Notes: a model not told the origin generated them from the sequence alone. A DNA stretch of 64,000 nucleotides from Paramecium octaurelia (GCA_905182995.1 CAJJDP010000011.1:260432-324431); one strand, 5' to 3'; shown: positions 23,166 through 35,591, numbered from the stretch's first letter. Translations and numbers: made by a program.

Positions 23166-25038
23166 TCACTTTGAAAGACATTCAATTTCAATATTTTACA
23201 TTCTTTATTATACAGCAAATCCTACCAAAGTAAACACAGCAACCACCAAGCTCTGTAAAAAGTTTAAGGTTATTCGAATGCCATAGATTTTAAAAGGGTT
23301 ATGCTTTTCATCATAATTCAATTGCCTAATTGTATCATCTATCTCATCTATTATAAGGTTGATATATTATGTAATAGTTTCAATTGAGTTGGTCTGACTC
23401 TTTAACAAAAATACAAATTTTTTATGGATTGCATTTGTTACCTCCAAATTTAAAATAAAATATTGTTCCTTTTTCCTTAGCATATCCACATACATATTTC
23501 TAACGTCTTCAAGTAAAATCTCAAATGTCTCATAGTATTCATTTAATTTAGCTCCATGCCACAAATAATATCCAATAAATCCAGTTAGAATTATCAGCAT
23601 CTCTGACAATAAAGTAGTTTAGAAGAAATCTATATGAATGAAATCCAATAATACTCCTACTCCAAACAAAAATAAAAATATCCATCCAATAAAAATCAAT
23701 GAATAAAACCCTTGAATTCTGAAATCATAAGTCCTCCCATAATCGAAAGCCATCCCTCTTAACATTGACCAGGCCTATAGGGTGATAGGATTGTTAAAGT
23801 TGATTGAAGGTAATAGCTTCTTACCTGTAGAATACTTTTATTCCTTTATATTTAACATATAGCAACATTGATCCAAAAGATAAAACTTTCTTTATAAATC
23901 ATATAGTCCAATCTACAAGAATACAAAAGATCCAAAGAATCCTTAGAAGGTTGTCAAAACATTAATTATTATTCTCAATATATCAATAACTCCGACATCA
24001 ATCTCATAAAAGTATTATACTCTTAATAAACATGGAGTCAATGATAATATTAAAGATTAAACTACCACATATTTAGAAAAACCCCCAGGAGTGTGCTTTT
24101 TTTAAAACGAATTGACCAAATACCCAAAGACAAAAAAACAATTATATGTGTTGTCTATGGCAGGTGCAATTAAAGATTCTTCTTATTATTCTAACCATTC
24201 CCTATAAAATCCAACATCGACTTAGACCAATTATTTGACTGTCTTTATATGAGGTTAACATAAGAAATCTATCTTATAAAAATCAGGATCCAACTCTCTC
24301 CTTTTTAAAAATCTCAATTGTTCTAGAAACAAAACTTTAGGAGTTTAAAGTCTCCAATCCCACATCATTAGATCAAAGGTAAACATTTCTTCACTTAAAA
24401 CTTCTTGTTTATATAATTTGATTCTTTCTTCACTTAGAGTTGCATATTTTGCAGCAATTACAACTGCCCTAATTAAAAGGGCAAATTAAGTGAATACAAC
24501 TTCAGTTAAAGTTATAATATTTTTATCATCGAATAGATACCAATAACCTCCTGTCAATGAACCTAACCATAATAACAATTAAAAATAAAATTGAGCATGA
24601 TGCTTTAAAAATCTCATGTTTATCATCAGAGGCATACCTGGCCATTTCCAAAAAAATATGACCATAAAAGGTCCAAATAGATTATAAAACATCTAGACAA
24701 TAAATATAAGTTATTACAATATGATAAAATAGGAACTCGAAAAAAAACTTCCAGTGCCATTCTGTTTAGTATCTACCCATTTCCTCAGAGGCCACTTTAA
24801 GGAATGTTGCTGAACGCTTTACAGCATCCCTATAAACATGTTCTCTTAATGGAAGTTCTGCCTCATCTATTTCTTTTGCTGGGGTTTCCACTCTTGTCTC
24901 CGATTAAATCAAATTAAAGCTCTTTAGCTATAGAACTTTGGTATAAGCTTATCTATGTTTCTCATTCCTATCAGTTGAATTAACAATAGCTATATCCCCT
25001 TGACTGGTTTTAACTTAAGTAATACATATATTATTCAT
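23166..25038 (-). CDS. Multi-pass membrane protein, second of the tandem pair
   Basis: The protein has 615 residues and one 25-nt intron (24693-24717) after EFLFYHI. It is paralogous to the adjacent gene over its whole length: EWHWKFFFEFLFYHI, RLYK-type loop (IKLYKQEVLSEEMFTFDLM), IGLYDLQRKFYLLDQC, LPSINFNNPITLQAW, DFIHID, YYLWHGAKLNEYYETF and NPFKIYGIRITLN. Divergence is strong, so the duplication is not recent. The neighbour lacks the intron at the equivalent EFLFYHM, so one copy gained or lost it. Function unknown. Confidence 0.88.
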
Positions 25039-25498
25039 CAAAAATAAGAATTTCTTAAAAAATTATTTTAAAAACAAGAAAAATTGGATTTTCATTTAAA
25101 CTTAAAATAATGCACACAATTAAATTTAAGAATAGAAGAATAGAAATTTCAGACAAAATTAAGGAGTACACATTTATATTAATAATATCAAAATGAGTTC
25201 TAAGTAAAAATTAATAATTGACTTTAATATAATTCGAGTCAAATTATAGCTCTTCTTCTCGTTGATCTTATAATAACTCCTAAAAGAGTTCATAGTAAAT
25301 TTGACAAAGAAGAACAATATTTAATTATTTAAAGAATATAAATTTAATAACTTGGAATTCGTCTTCCCAGTATGGATTATTAACCAAAATAATAATTTCA
25401 AATAGGAGAGAGTTGAATAGAAGTAAAAAAATATTATTTAATATAAATTATAATGGAAAAAATAAATTGATTATGCTTTCTATATTACTTAATATATT
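25039..25498. other. Intergenic, no gene seen
   Basis: It lies between the start of the membrane-protein gene and the 3' end of the V-ATPase gene. A plus-strand frame from an ATG near 25194 stays open but is low complexity and runs antisense into the V-ATPase gene, so I do not call it. Confidence 0.55.
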
Positions 25499-25955
25499 TC
25501 ACTAGATATCTGTACCATACAATAATCTATGAGCTCTTTGAATAATTGTATCCTGATAGTTTAATATGATTTAATACTTTCTTTGCTTCATATGGATACT
25601 CTTTGCTGGGGATTTCAAGAATTGTAGGCAAAATGGCATCATATTAATTGATTATATGTCTTAGATAGTTTTCAGCAACAAATTATGTCACAAGGATGAC
25701 TGCTATATTAGGATGCTTCAAGAAATTTTAAAATGTATTCTCTATCAATTTTGGGTCGGTTTCGAGAAATAATGAATTTACATACTTGAATCTACAACCA
25801 GAAAATTAGTTTCTCCTTTGATATTCTTTTCTCCAATTCCTGTTAGTAGAAATCCTGTAACAGTGTCCTTAATTTATATATGATTTTAATACTTCGTCAC
25901 CAATAATTGATACTAAAGATGTACCTTCAGATTTCTTAAAAGTTTTCTTTGACAT
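25499..25955 (-). CDS. VMA7: V-type ATPase subunit F (Vma7)
   Basis: Exons spell a full subunit F: IIGDEDTVTGFLLTGIGE, GETNFLVVDS, IENTFQNFLKHPNIAVILV, TQFVAENY, LPTILEIPSKEYPYEAKKD and a C-terminal basic helix, 127 residues in all. It is the central-stalk subunit of V1, needed for proton pumping at contractile vacuole and endosomal membranes. Introns: 25868-25892 (25 nt) and 25553-25577 (25 nt) are canonical. A third, 25763-25785 (23 nt), is required to keep frame and alignment after VVDS, yet its last two bases read CG rather than AG. The stop TGA directly follows a TAG-encoded Gln. Confidence 0.93.
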
Positions 25956-26014
25956 AAAATTAATATTTATTTAATATGTAAAAGTTTAATTATTTATATA
26001 TTATTAAATAATCT

Positions 26015-29000
26015 TCATAAATCTAATTAAGATTTAGAAGGTTTTTTGGATCCAACATGAATAAAAGAAGCCCTTTTCGATTGTTTCTTTTAGCTTGTAT
26101 ATTAATTAGCCAGTTCTATTTGATCATCAACAGGTTAAAATTCATCACTTTATAGACTCTAATCTAATTCTTTATTAATCTTTTAGGCAGCATATTTGTT
26201 TAATGGGTCAGAATGGAACAAAGTAAATTCATTAGAGCCATGTTGAGTATAAGTATTATCTTTAGGAGTTTGTTCTTACTAAATTTCGTATTATCCAATT
26301 TTTGGTTTTAAACCATAATCACTATCTTAATCAAATTTCCATATTTCTAGATAATCATTAGAAGGATCTATGCATTTTTCACATTCCCTAATGATTTTAC
26401 TTTAGTTAAGATAACTATTGGAAATATTAGTACTATTTTAATTAGGTGGTTGTTTTTCATTATTTTCAACACCTGATTGTTGACTATCCAATTTATGATT
26501 CTTTTCAAGTACTTCAATATCATCTAAAGCCAATTACACAGGCTTTTGATTTAAAATAATTTCTGTTATTTCTTAATTAGCATATTATTCAGCCATTTTT
26601 TCTAATTAAGCCATTTGATCTTCATCGTCATCATTTGAGTCTTTATAAATATTGTGATCTGAAATTTGTATATTTTCTAGTATCTTTTTGACATTAGTGT
26701 TATCCTTTTTAGTAATTTTGGAATTGTTTGAATTATTATTACTGTGATTACCTCCTTTATTTGAAGATCCACCCTCATTATTACCACCATCATTATTTCC
26801 ATTTTTATCGTTAATAGTAATCTCTTATTTAAAATGTCTACCCTCTTATTTCCTTTTATTAATAATATCTATGATAGTAGTCTTTTCCTCATTCAATTCC
26901 TTGACTTCTGCAGATGTAAGTTCGAAGAATGACTTCACATTAGAATCGAAACCTAATCCAACTCTGCCTACTTCTCCATCATATCGATTTTTCTTAATCT
27001 CAAACACTCTGTATCTAGGTCTGTTTTGGATAATAAACACATTATCAGCCTCTTGAGTCGCTTTTGCTGAACCAAAGATAGATGCAATAGTTAAGTCTTC
27101 ATTTTCATCAACTTTTCGAGGATGAATGACCAAAGTCAGATGAATATCATTATTACTAGTTAATCTTCTAAATTTTTCAATGATTTCATCTTAAAAATCG
27201 AATTTCCTGTTTCCTCCTACTTAAGTTCCCATCATAAATTATAAATTATCCAAACAAACGTGAGTTACATTATATTCATATATTGCATATTCAATAGTAT
27301 CAATAATTTAGTCTAGGTCGGTTGACCCATAAAAATTCATGTAATACTATTTGATAAATTGATTTTTTTACAATTGGAATTTCATTTTCAAATTTTTGAA
27401 TTGCTATATCAACTAAATCTTTTTGTTTAATTAAATCTGTCTTGTATGCTTGTAATAATTAATGTTCAGCCAATCTGTCAGTCTTTATTTCAAAACTTCC
27501 CCATAGTGTTGTTATTCCTTCTTTACAGAAATCTAAAGATAGCTAACTCAAAAAAGTGGTCTTACCGCTACCAGTGGGTCCTGTTAAAATGGTAAACTCT
27601 AATTTAAATATATATAAATTACTCACCTCCAGTTCTCAATCCTTTAGTGGTATTGTTATAAGTTGTGAATGTCTGAGATTGGGTTCCCTTTGACAATTCA
27701 AAGTTTAGAATTCTATTCTTTGTCAATTATTTAAAATCAGTAAATTAGGTGATGTTCTTTTTTAGTAGACATTTCGATTGATCAATATAAGTCATGACTT
27801 TATCAGCATAGAATCTCAAACAATCATTTGCATCTTTAGGATAATCATGAGGATCAATTAAAGATGGTTAGACCACTCTTGTCCTCGCATTACCAAGTTT
27901 ACGAGCAATCTTTTAAGAATTAATTCTCCCAGGATTATCATCATCTACCCATATTATTATATCATTCAATTTCTCAAACTAATCTAACCTGATTTGATAA
28001 TTATCATAGATTACCATTCAATAAGATAGGCTGGAATATGATTAATACCATATGGCAATGAGATGGCAGGAATGTTTGTCATTTGATATGCTGCCATAGC
28101 ATCAAATTCACCTTCTGTAAGTATCACTTGAGTAGAATCCTATTTAAGTAAATGCATTCCGAAAATCCCTTTGGCTGCATTCATAGGTTCAATCTTTTGA
28201 ATATGCTTCAAATCTTTTCCTGCTGCTCTGATTTTGCAACTCACCAATTCATATTGAAAATTATCAAATTAATTATCTAATTGTGATCGGATATTCTATT
28301 TGGTTTCTTCACTCAAAACTTTTTCAGCCAAAACATCATCCTTTTTCTGTTTCAATGCTTTCTACATTATTTTATTCTTCTCGTGCTGATTTCTGTATCT
28401 AAACATGGGAAAGTATATGAGGGGAGCCTACACATATCCGCCTTATTAAGGATCATAGATTTCAGTAACATCAATGCCAATCAAATACAATTTCAAGACT
28501 TCATCCTTAATTCCTCTTTAATTCTGACTAGTGAATAATAGGCAAATTGTACATTTTCCCAATCATCACCTGTCAAATAGTCATACACTATCTTAGGCTC
28601 TTATAACTTTAATCTCTCGTAGTATTAGTGATATTCAAATATATTCAGTTTCTAAGCAGGCTGTTATTGAGTCTATGGATTTTACTATTGCTAAGTGTTG
28701 AGAGTCCCATTCAAAAAGTTCTTAAAATCAAACCAAGAGCCTTTAGCTGAACAGCTAGCTCTGAAACAATTATACGATCCACTATAATCATTGACATTAA
28801 ATGTACTTCTCTAAGTTTATTCCCATAACAAATTAGTTAGATGGATTTTCTATATTATGTTTTGGACAGAATGGACAATATCTTAATTGTACATACTTTC
28901 CCTATATCTTGTGTTCCATTTTCTTGTCTTCCAAGTACTAAACAATTGAATTTGATGACACTTTAAAGTGTTTGGAAGTATAAGTAGGGTGAATCTAAGT

Positions 29001-29145
29001 TGATCTAAAAAAATACCAAATTCTCATCCTTCTCTTTATAAAATTTATTGTAATTATCATCAAAATGATATACAATCTTTTGTTGAAGAGATTAGAACAT
29101 TCGATTTTTGATTACAGATTAAGCAATTCTAGCTACACGCCTCAT
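26015..29145 (-). CDS. TWNK: Twinkle-type mitochondrial primase-helicase
   Basis: Domains in order: a T7 gp4-like zinc motif (RYCPFCPKHN then NCFRASCSAKG), a Toprim domain (VILTEGEFDAMAAYQ, ISLPYG, IIIWVDDDNPG), and a hexameric RecA-type helicase with Walker A TILTGPTGSGKTTFLSQL and a later HVCLDNLQFMMG Walker B-like strand, then LTLVIHPRK. The zinc-binding cysteines and Toprim acidic residues, lost in animal Twinkle, are kept, so primase activity is plausible as in other protists and plants. It acts in mitochondrial DNA replication. Six introns: 28995-29016 (22 nt), 28811-28829 (19), 28524-28552 (29), 27989-28014 (26), 27599-27626 (28) and 27347-27371 (25). About 260 C-terminal residues are a disordered Asn/Gln/Asp-rich extension. 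Confidence 0.93.
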
Positions 29146-29644
29146 TTGATGATCGTAAATTAAATTTAATTTAATTTGTGTTCAATATTTTATTATAAAT
29201 CATTTATAATTATATTATCATAAAATTTATTTTCTAATCTTCATATCCGTATCTACCTAATTCCTAATAGAAATTAAACAAATAACATTTACACATTTAT
29301 TAAGTGATTCTATTAGACATAAACTCAATTTCTTGTTGAAGAATTTAATTTAATGTCAGTTTATTTTTCATTAAAATGAGATTATGTATTAATTTATTAA
29401 TTTAATTGTATTTAGAAATATAATTTATTAACTTAATGCTTTTAATAATTGCATTAAGATGCTCAAATCAAAGTATATTTTTGATCTTAAAATTACACTG
29501 AAATCTAAATCATGATAGTCATCATAAAAATGGCTGTCAATCTAAAAATAAAGGATGCAAATTATATATAGAAAATTAAATAATAATTAATGTTTCAGTG
29601 ATTTTATAATCTCTACATATTTTAATCATATAAAATCAGCCTTC
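29146..29644. other. Intergenic, no gene seen
   Basis: An AT-rich spacer between two minus-strand genes; it must hold the Twinkle gene promoter. No sustained frame on either strand. Confidence 0.6.
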
Positions 29645-30076
29645 TCATTCATTCTCATTTTCATCGTCAGAATGAATTTTGTGTTTATTAAAATATTATC
29701 TGATGAGTTGTTTTGTTCTATTAAAAGGCTTTTCTATTTTTGCTAATTATCTTCTCTTATGATTTCTTCTCAAACGAGGATTAAATGGATTGAATTTTTA
29801 GTGATGGGATCTAATTGCATAAAAATAGTACCTGCATTAACTTGGCGTTCGAGTGCCAATTATCTAACTCATCCTTTTAAATAATGGTTGTCCTTTTCTA
29901 TGCGAATCTCCTGATCCTTTTACTCGAAGTAAGAATTAGACATATTATTGATGCTCCTCCTGACTCCAATGACCCTATTTCACATTTGTACTATTGCTGA
30001 TATCTTATTATTTAGAAGGATTTAGAGTCAGCTCAAGATACTCTTAGATTAAAGTCCCTGAATTCTCTGATTTCAT
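29645..30076 (-). CDS. Small single-repeat Myb/SANT-like protein
   Basis: The protein has 136 residues and one 21-nt intron (29811-29831). It contains a Myb-type repeat: GHWSQEEHQQYVQFLL as helix 1 with Trp, LFKRMSQIIGTRTPSQCRSH as helices 2 and 3, then HQKF, reminiscent of the SHAQKYF class. A very basic segment (NPRLRRNHKRRQLAK) and an acidic tail (HSDDENENE) follow. Probable role is DNA binding in transcription or chromatin. No activation domain is seen; the whole protein is little more than the DNA-binding unit. Confidence 0.83.
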
Positions 30077-30260
30077 TTAATACTAGTAATTTGAATCTTA
30101 AAATAAATAATTCAAGAAGAACTTTAATATCAATAAAGATGAATAAAAAAAAGCTATATTTTCCATAATTCAAGAGTATCTTCTGGGTTTTCTTCTCACT
30201 GAACATAATTAATATTTGGTAGATAAGATCAAGCATAATAAAATAAGATACATTTTTAGA

Positions 30261-31607
30261 ATGAAAAAATTAAAATATGCCTTTTCGATTTTGAACGAAA
30301 AACAATCAAATTATATTACTCCATATACGAATCCTCATCTACGCAATTAATTAAGCTTGATTGATTCTTAATAAACGTATACTCTTGATGTTCTATCTTC
30401 GAAGAATTGGCAAAAGCATACTACTATTCCCAAAAATCATGAGAATACTTATATCATTAATAATATAAGTAAATATTATTTATGTAAAAACAATATTTTA
30501 ATCAAAATCTAAAAGTACCTTATTTAATGATAAACCCCCTAAAATTGGGGAATTAGAGCAAGGATAATCGATCTATAATTACAATGTGGAGACTAAATCA
30601 TTGAAAAATACTATTTGATTTAATCAGATTAAAATGTGAAAAGAAATTATCAATGAATCTAATTATTAGATTTCAAATAAAATTGAATAGCATTAAATAT
30701 GAGAAAATGAATATTAGCAAAATATTTACCTTTTGAAATTACTTGTCATTTTAAAAACAATTAAAAAAATTCGTCCAATATAATCTTTAAGAACAAGAAT
30801 GACTCATCTTATAAAGATTAATAGGAAAAGCATTCTAAAAATCTGATGTATCATATGATTTACAATACAATCATGCTAAAGTCCAAATTAAACAAAAGAT
30901 AATTAAGCTAAGATCATGCCTGATATACTCAGAAAAATTGAGTTAATGTTGTTAGCCATTCAAAATTAAAAGGCTTAATTATCAACCTCGTAGATTTTTA
31001 AATTCTAGAAACTAATGTATCTAACAAAAAGAATTAAACTAAATCTTTGATAAGGTTGTTTGCATTATTAATGACAATTCTGTTCTGCAACTTTCTCAAT
31101 ACAGTCTTACCAATATTCTTCACTAATCTTAAAATAATGAAATGGAAATTACACTGAATAATTAATAAAAAAAATCCTAATTAAGTAATTAAGAAACAAA
31201 AGATACCAACTATTATTAAATCTAATAAATTTCTAAATATAATTATAAGGAACTGTCATTATTAATAAACAGATTCTTTTGAAAAAATATAGATAACATA
31301 GGATCATTAATAAATTCAAATGAAAATAATAATGTTCATAATTTGTTAAACTTATAAAAAATGCCATGCTAGCAAATTCTTTGTAACAGAAATTGATTTT
31401 TTAAATCATAAAAATTAGTATAAAATATCAAAGGACTCAATGAGAATAAAATTAATATCAGCGAAAGTTCAATCAGTCCTTAATAATGAACAATAAATTA
31501 TATCTAATTAAATTAGCAAAAAGTAAATTTAATAATTACTGAGAGATATGAATAGAATGAAGAGAATGGTAAGAAATAAATTAAATGAGTCAAGAAAATA
31601 AGTATGA
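30261..31607 (+). CDS. Unrecognised multi-exon Gln/Asn-rich gene, exon structure unresolved
   Basis: Successive plus-strand frames read like coding: MKKLKYAFSILNEKQSNYIT, LFNDKPPKIGELEQ, QPRRFLNSRNQCIQQKELNQ, IFDKVVCIINDNSVLQLSQY, and a helical basic end (RDMNRMKRMVRNKLNESRKQ). They are separated by frame changes that fit short introns, but I could not place every boundary, and one near 30470-30530 has no good acceptor. Composition is Gln, Asn, Lys, Ser and Ile rich. No domain is recognised. It may be a fast-evolving or decaying gene. Start and stop are provisional. Confidence 0.5.
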
Positions 31608-31740
31608 AAAGGCAATCCCTCGTATACTGCTTTATTAACTGGATAGAAAAACATTATTACATTCAATAATTTACAATTAAAAACTTTTATCTATAATAAA
31701 ATGAAATCTGTATCTGCTTTCACATATAATAATATAAAAA

Positions 31741-32512
31741 TCATTGATTTAAGTACTCTTTTAATTTGGAATCATAATGTCTTTAAGCATTATTATAAAT
31801 CTATTGATATTATTATTTTTCTTCTTTAGTCCTTTGCTCGTCGTGAATAATTAATTTAATAATTTCACTCGCTCCTTAATTATCACCTTATTTTGCTTTT
31901 TCTTATCCTTGTCTTAATAGGTTTATTATGTCCTAAATTATGGAGACTATTTACTTATGAGTCTGGGAAAACATGTTCCATGTTTGTAAGAATCATAATT
32001 AAAATTTATTAAGTGAGTTCAGCTTATATTTAAGCCTAATTTTACTATTTGATTTGCTAATGAACAATCCTGTGATAATTATTATTTAATACTGCTGCTG
32101 CATATATTGATTCTGAAAATAAGGATTAATTTAATTAAGTTCCTATTCACCATGAGCAAATGTGCATGTAACTCCATTTTTACATAATCCTGTTTGTGGA
32201 TTGAAGTGCTTACATAATTATGCTTTGAAATGGTTAATCTTAATAATACTCTTATAATTCGCAATCATGGGATTAATTGGTTAGACCTTAACAGGAAGAG
32301 CTCCTTAGTGGTGTTAAGGCATCACGAAATCAGAATTAGGTTAAAATCCATTAGCATTCCCTCTAAGCTCCTATCTTCCATGAGCAAATTAACATCTTGC
32401 ACCTAAAGCACAATTCCCATTTGTTACTAAACTTATATCATGATTTACTGAAATGTCTGCAGAGCTAAGTTTTGTACTTTTAGTTTGGATATTGAACTTG
32501 GTTAATTTACAT
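31741..32512 (-). CDS. Tandem CCCH zinc-finger protein (TTP/ZFP36-like)
   Basis: There are two fingers, each preceded by the YKTQLC lead that marks the tristetraprolin class. The first is KYKTQLCRHFITNGNC with CALGARCQFAHGRQELR (C-x8-C-x5-C-x3-H). The second is NYKTQLCKHFNPQTGLC with CKNGVTCTFAHGEQELN (C-x9-C-x5-C-x3-H). Such proteins bind AU-rich RNA and steer mRNA decay or translation. The C-terminal half is Gln-rich then charged. Introns: 32427-32448 (22 nt), 32223-32249 (27 nt, in frame; its removal restores NYKTQLC), 32070-32092 (23) and 31933-31954 (22). About 225 residues. Confidence 0.92.
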
Positions 32513-32811
32513 TATTATATTATTATTCAATATATATAAATCATTAAGTGGAAAATAAAATGAAATGAAAGAATAATTGAATATTAGACTGTTTTTTGAT
32601 AAAAATCAAAAGATCTAAGATGACATTCAAAATAAAAAAAAATTCAACCTAAAGTTCGGTGTAATTCCTCATTACAAGAAGAGTCATCAGGATTTTAGAA
32701 TAGTAGGAAATCATATTAGAATATACGGAGTAATAATAATATAAAATAAAAAATGAGCATTAAATTTGAAAAGTGATTTAAAAATTTTTTAAAGATTTTT
32801 TTATATATTAA

Positions 32812-34045
32812 ATGTCCCACAGAAAGTTTGAGGCACCAAGACACGGAAATCTAGGATTTACCCCAAGAAAGAGAACAAAGCATCACAGAGGAAGAATCCG
32901 AGCTTTCCCAAAGGATAATACTAAGGCTCAACCTCATTTGACAGCCTTTGCAGGATTCAAAGCTGGTATGACCCACATCTTGAGAACTGTCGAAAGACCA
33001 GGATCAAAATTGAATGGTAAGGAAGTCGTTGAAGCCGTCACCATTGTTGAAACCCCACCTTTGGTTGTCGTTGGTATTGTTGGATATATCGAAACACCAA
33101 GAGGATTAAGAGCTTTGACCACTGTTTGGAGTACTAAGATTGCCAAGGACACATTAAGAAGATTCTATAAGAATTGGATCAACTCAAAGAAGAAGGCCTT
33201 CACCAATTACAACAAAGCTAATGCTGAGCCAAAGAATTTGGAAACCTAATTAAAGAGAATCGTTAAGTAAAAATATTAATTAAACTATTTAGATATTGCT
33301 AAGTTGTCAGAGTCATTGTTCACACTCAAATGAGCAAATTGAACTTGAGATAAAAGAAGAATCACGTCTTTGAAGTCTAAGTCAATGGAGGAAATACCGA
33401 ATAAAAGGTTAACTTTGCCAAGGGATTATTAGAAAAGGAAGTCAAAGTAGATTAAGTCTTCAACTAAAACGAATAAATTGACGTTCTCGGTGTCACCAAG
33501 GGTAAGGGAGTTGCTGGTGTCATCAAGAGATTTGGTGTTAAGCATTTACAAAAGAAAACCCATAGAGGTTGGAGAAGAGTTGGTTGTATCGGAGGATGGC
33601 ATCCAGCCAATGTCAGATACAGTGTTGCCAGAACTGGTCAATTGGGTTACCATCACAGAACTGAAATGAACAAAAAGATCTACAGAATTGGTGCTGCCGG
33701 AGACAAAAACACTGCATCTACCGAAGCTGATTTGACTTCAAAGGCTATCACTCCATTGGGTGGTTTCCCACACTATGGTGAAATTAGAAACGATTTCCTC
33801 ATGCTCAAGGGAGGTATTGTTGGACCAAAGAAGAGAATCGTCTTGTTGAGAAAGTCTCTTGTTCCATAAACTAGCAGAAAGGCTTTGGAAGAAATCACCC
33901 TCAAATTTGTTGATACTTCCTCAAAGATTGGACATGGTACTATCTTAATTCTATTTTATTAGGACGTTTCTAAACTCAAGAGGAGAAAGCCAAGTTCTAT
34001 TTTACTAGAACTCAAAGAAAATTAAAGTAATAGTAACAATAATGA
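32812..34045 (+). CDS. RPL3: Ribosomal protein L3 (uL3)
   Basis: The protein has 393 residues and is clearly eukaryotic uL3: [107 protein letters not shown]. It shapes the peptidyl-transferase centre of the large subunit. Two 26-nt introns (33267-33292 and 33937-33962) restore the frame exactly. Compared with human it has shorter inserts after KIYRIG and ends in a Gln run written with TAA, TAG and CAA. Codon use is less AT-biased than its neighbours, as expected for a highly expressed gene. Confidence 0.98.
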
Positions 34046-34133
34046 TGTATAATTACCCTCATTTAAGAACATTATAAACAAGACAATTTTAAACTAAATA
34101 CATTTCTTAATGCTAATATACTTATGTAATAAA

Positions 34134-34668
34134 TCAGAACCTCAATTTTGAAAATAGGAATCTTGATTATGCCTTCTTATCAGCCAAACTTCCTGCTGGT
34201 AATGTTCTGTATTTCTCTGCCAAATATTTTCTCAAATTCTTTCTCAAGTCTTTTCTCTTTTCAACATTCTTCAATTCTGACTCTTTTACTCTCTCAATCC
34301 TATCCCTAACTTCTTTCAAAGTTGACTCTTCTAATCTATATCTATCATAATAATATAGCCATTCCTAACCTTGTTGGCATAATGTGATTCAGATTTAATT
34401 GCTTTATGAAAACCTTTAATGTTGTTCTCTTTCTAATTTATTTTTAACCCATTCTCTTTGTTACTTTTCTTGGATATCTTTAAATTCCAACAACCAAACC
34501 ATTAGGGAATTTGCAGTCCTAACTAATTTTCAATGTTATATACTTTTGTTGTCTCCTCATTTGCCTTTATTAAAATGGCTTTTTTTCCTGCTTATCTGCC
34601 TGCCAACATTACTACTAATCTTCCTGGTTTTAAGCTTAAAATAAGTCTAATTCTTACAATTTTCCCAT
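34134..34668 (-). CDS. RPL27: Ribosomal protein L27 (eL27)
   Basis: Three introns (34635-34657, 23 nt; 34519-34543, 25; 34342-34369, 28) join MGKF to LKPGRLVVMLAGRQAGKKAI, then FPNGLVVGIQRYPRKVTKRMG, HIMPTRYRLEES and the typical end FLFSKLRF. The order and length (about 152 residues) match eL27 of the 60S subunit. It sits tail to tail with RPL3 across 88 bp, two ribosomal-protein genes side by side. Confidence 0.97.
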
Positions 34669-35591
34669 TTCAAACACTAAATAAATCTTTTAATTATTTA
34701 ATATAAATTTTCCACAAATTAATCATTCTCTTTCCTTTCAATATTATACAAGGACAAATAATTTTAAAATAAACTTCTATTTTAAAGTCAACAATTAACC
34801 AATACAATTTAAAAATAAGTTGCTTAACTAAAAGTTCTTTAAAATTCTAGCATTTAAGAAATTAGTACTAGGTTAAATAAATTAAATAGTAGTTTAGATT
34901 TTATTCCTTATTCTAAAAGTTATAACGATTATAATTTCTTTCATTTATTTAGATAAGTATTTTTATCATAAAATACCAGTCTAAGGATGGATTTGTATTT
35001 TTCATTAGATACAAGTTATTTATAATTAATATTATCAAAAAAGTTAATCGGAAAGAATTGCCATTTTTTCAGATCTGAAATAATCTTTCAATCACTTTTT
35101 TCTTTCTTATTGTCTTAATCAAAATTTTTTCAACCTGTTTTTATCTCTCTCTTTATTTCTCTAATTTAGATTTTCGCTAATATAATTTACTTTCATTAAT
35201 TATAAAATTGTAATTATGATTATTTGCCCTCTATTAACCAGAGTCATTATTCTACAATTTTGTGGTTCTCAATCAATGAGATTAATTGCATACAATTATT
35301 CAACTAATATAAGAATCCTTATCATCTTTAGCTTCAACCCTAATTATCTACTTTATTTGTCTTATTTTTTGCTGGTATCAAATATTTGATGTATTAATTA
35401 GTTTTTAGGAATAATAAGAAATTTGGAATTAATTTTTTCACTCCCTAAAACCCTAAGCTATAATTTTTATTTAAAATTATCTAAGACTTTTTTTATTCTA
35501 TATTATAAAAATATATAATTTTTATATAGATTGAATATTATCATAAATAAAGTGTAGATCATGATAATTAATTATTATAATTCTTTTCTAC
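34669..35591. other. Long intergenic stretch
   Basis: 923 bp of very AT-rich DNA. A few short frames have coding flavour, for example a minus-strand piece near 35100-35250 rich in Arg, Lys, Asn and Glu, but none starts, stops and splices convincingly. It may contain a lost gene; otherwise it holds the RPL27 promoter. Confidence 0.5.

Noticed and set aside
25194-25660. Plus-strand frame starting MSSKQKLIIDF, open for over 130 codons
   Set aside because: It is low complexity and runs antisense through conserved V-ATPase subunit F exons.
30530-30560. CCCCCTAAAATTGGGG as a telomere-like or regulatory hairpin
   Set aside because: It is a single short inverted repeat inside a coding-like frame; Paramecium telomere repeats (CCCCAA/CCCAAA) are not present.
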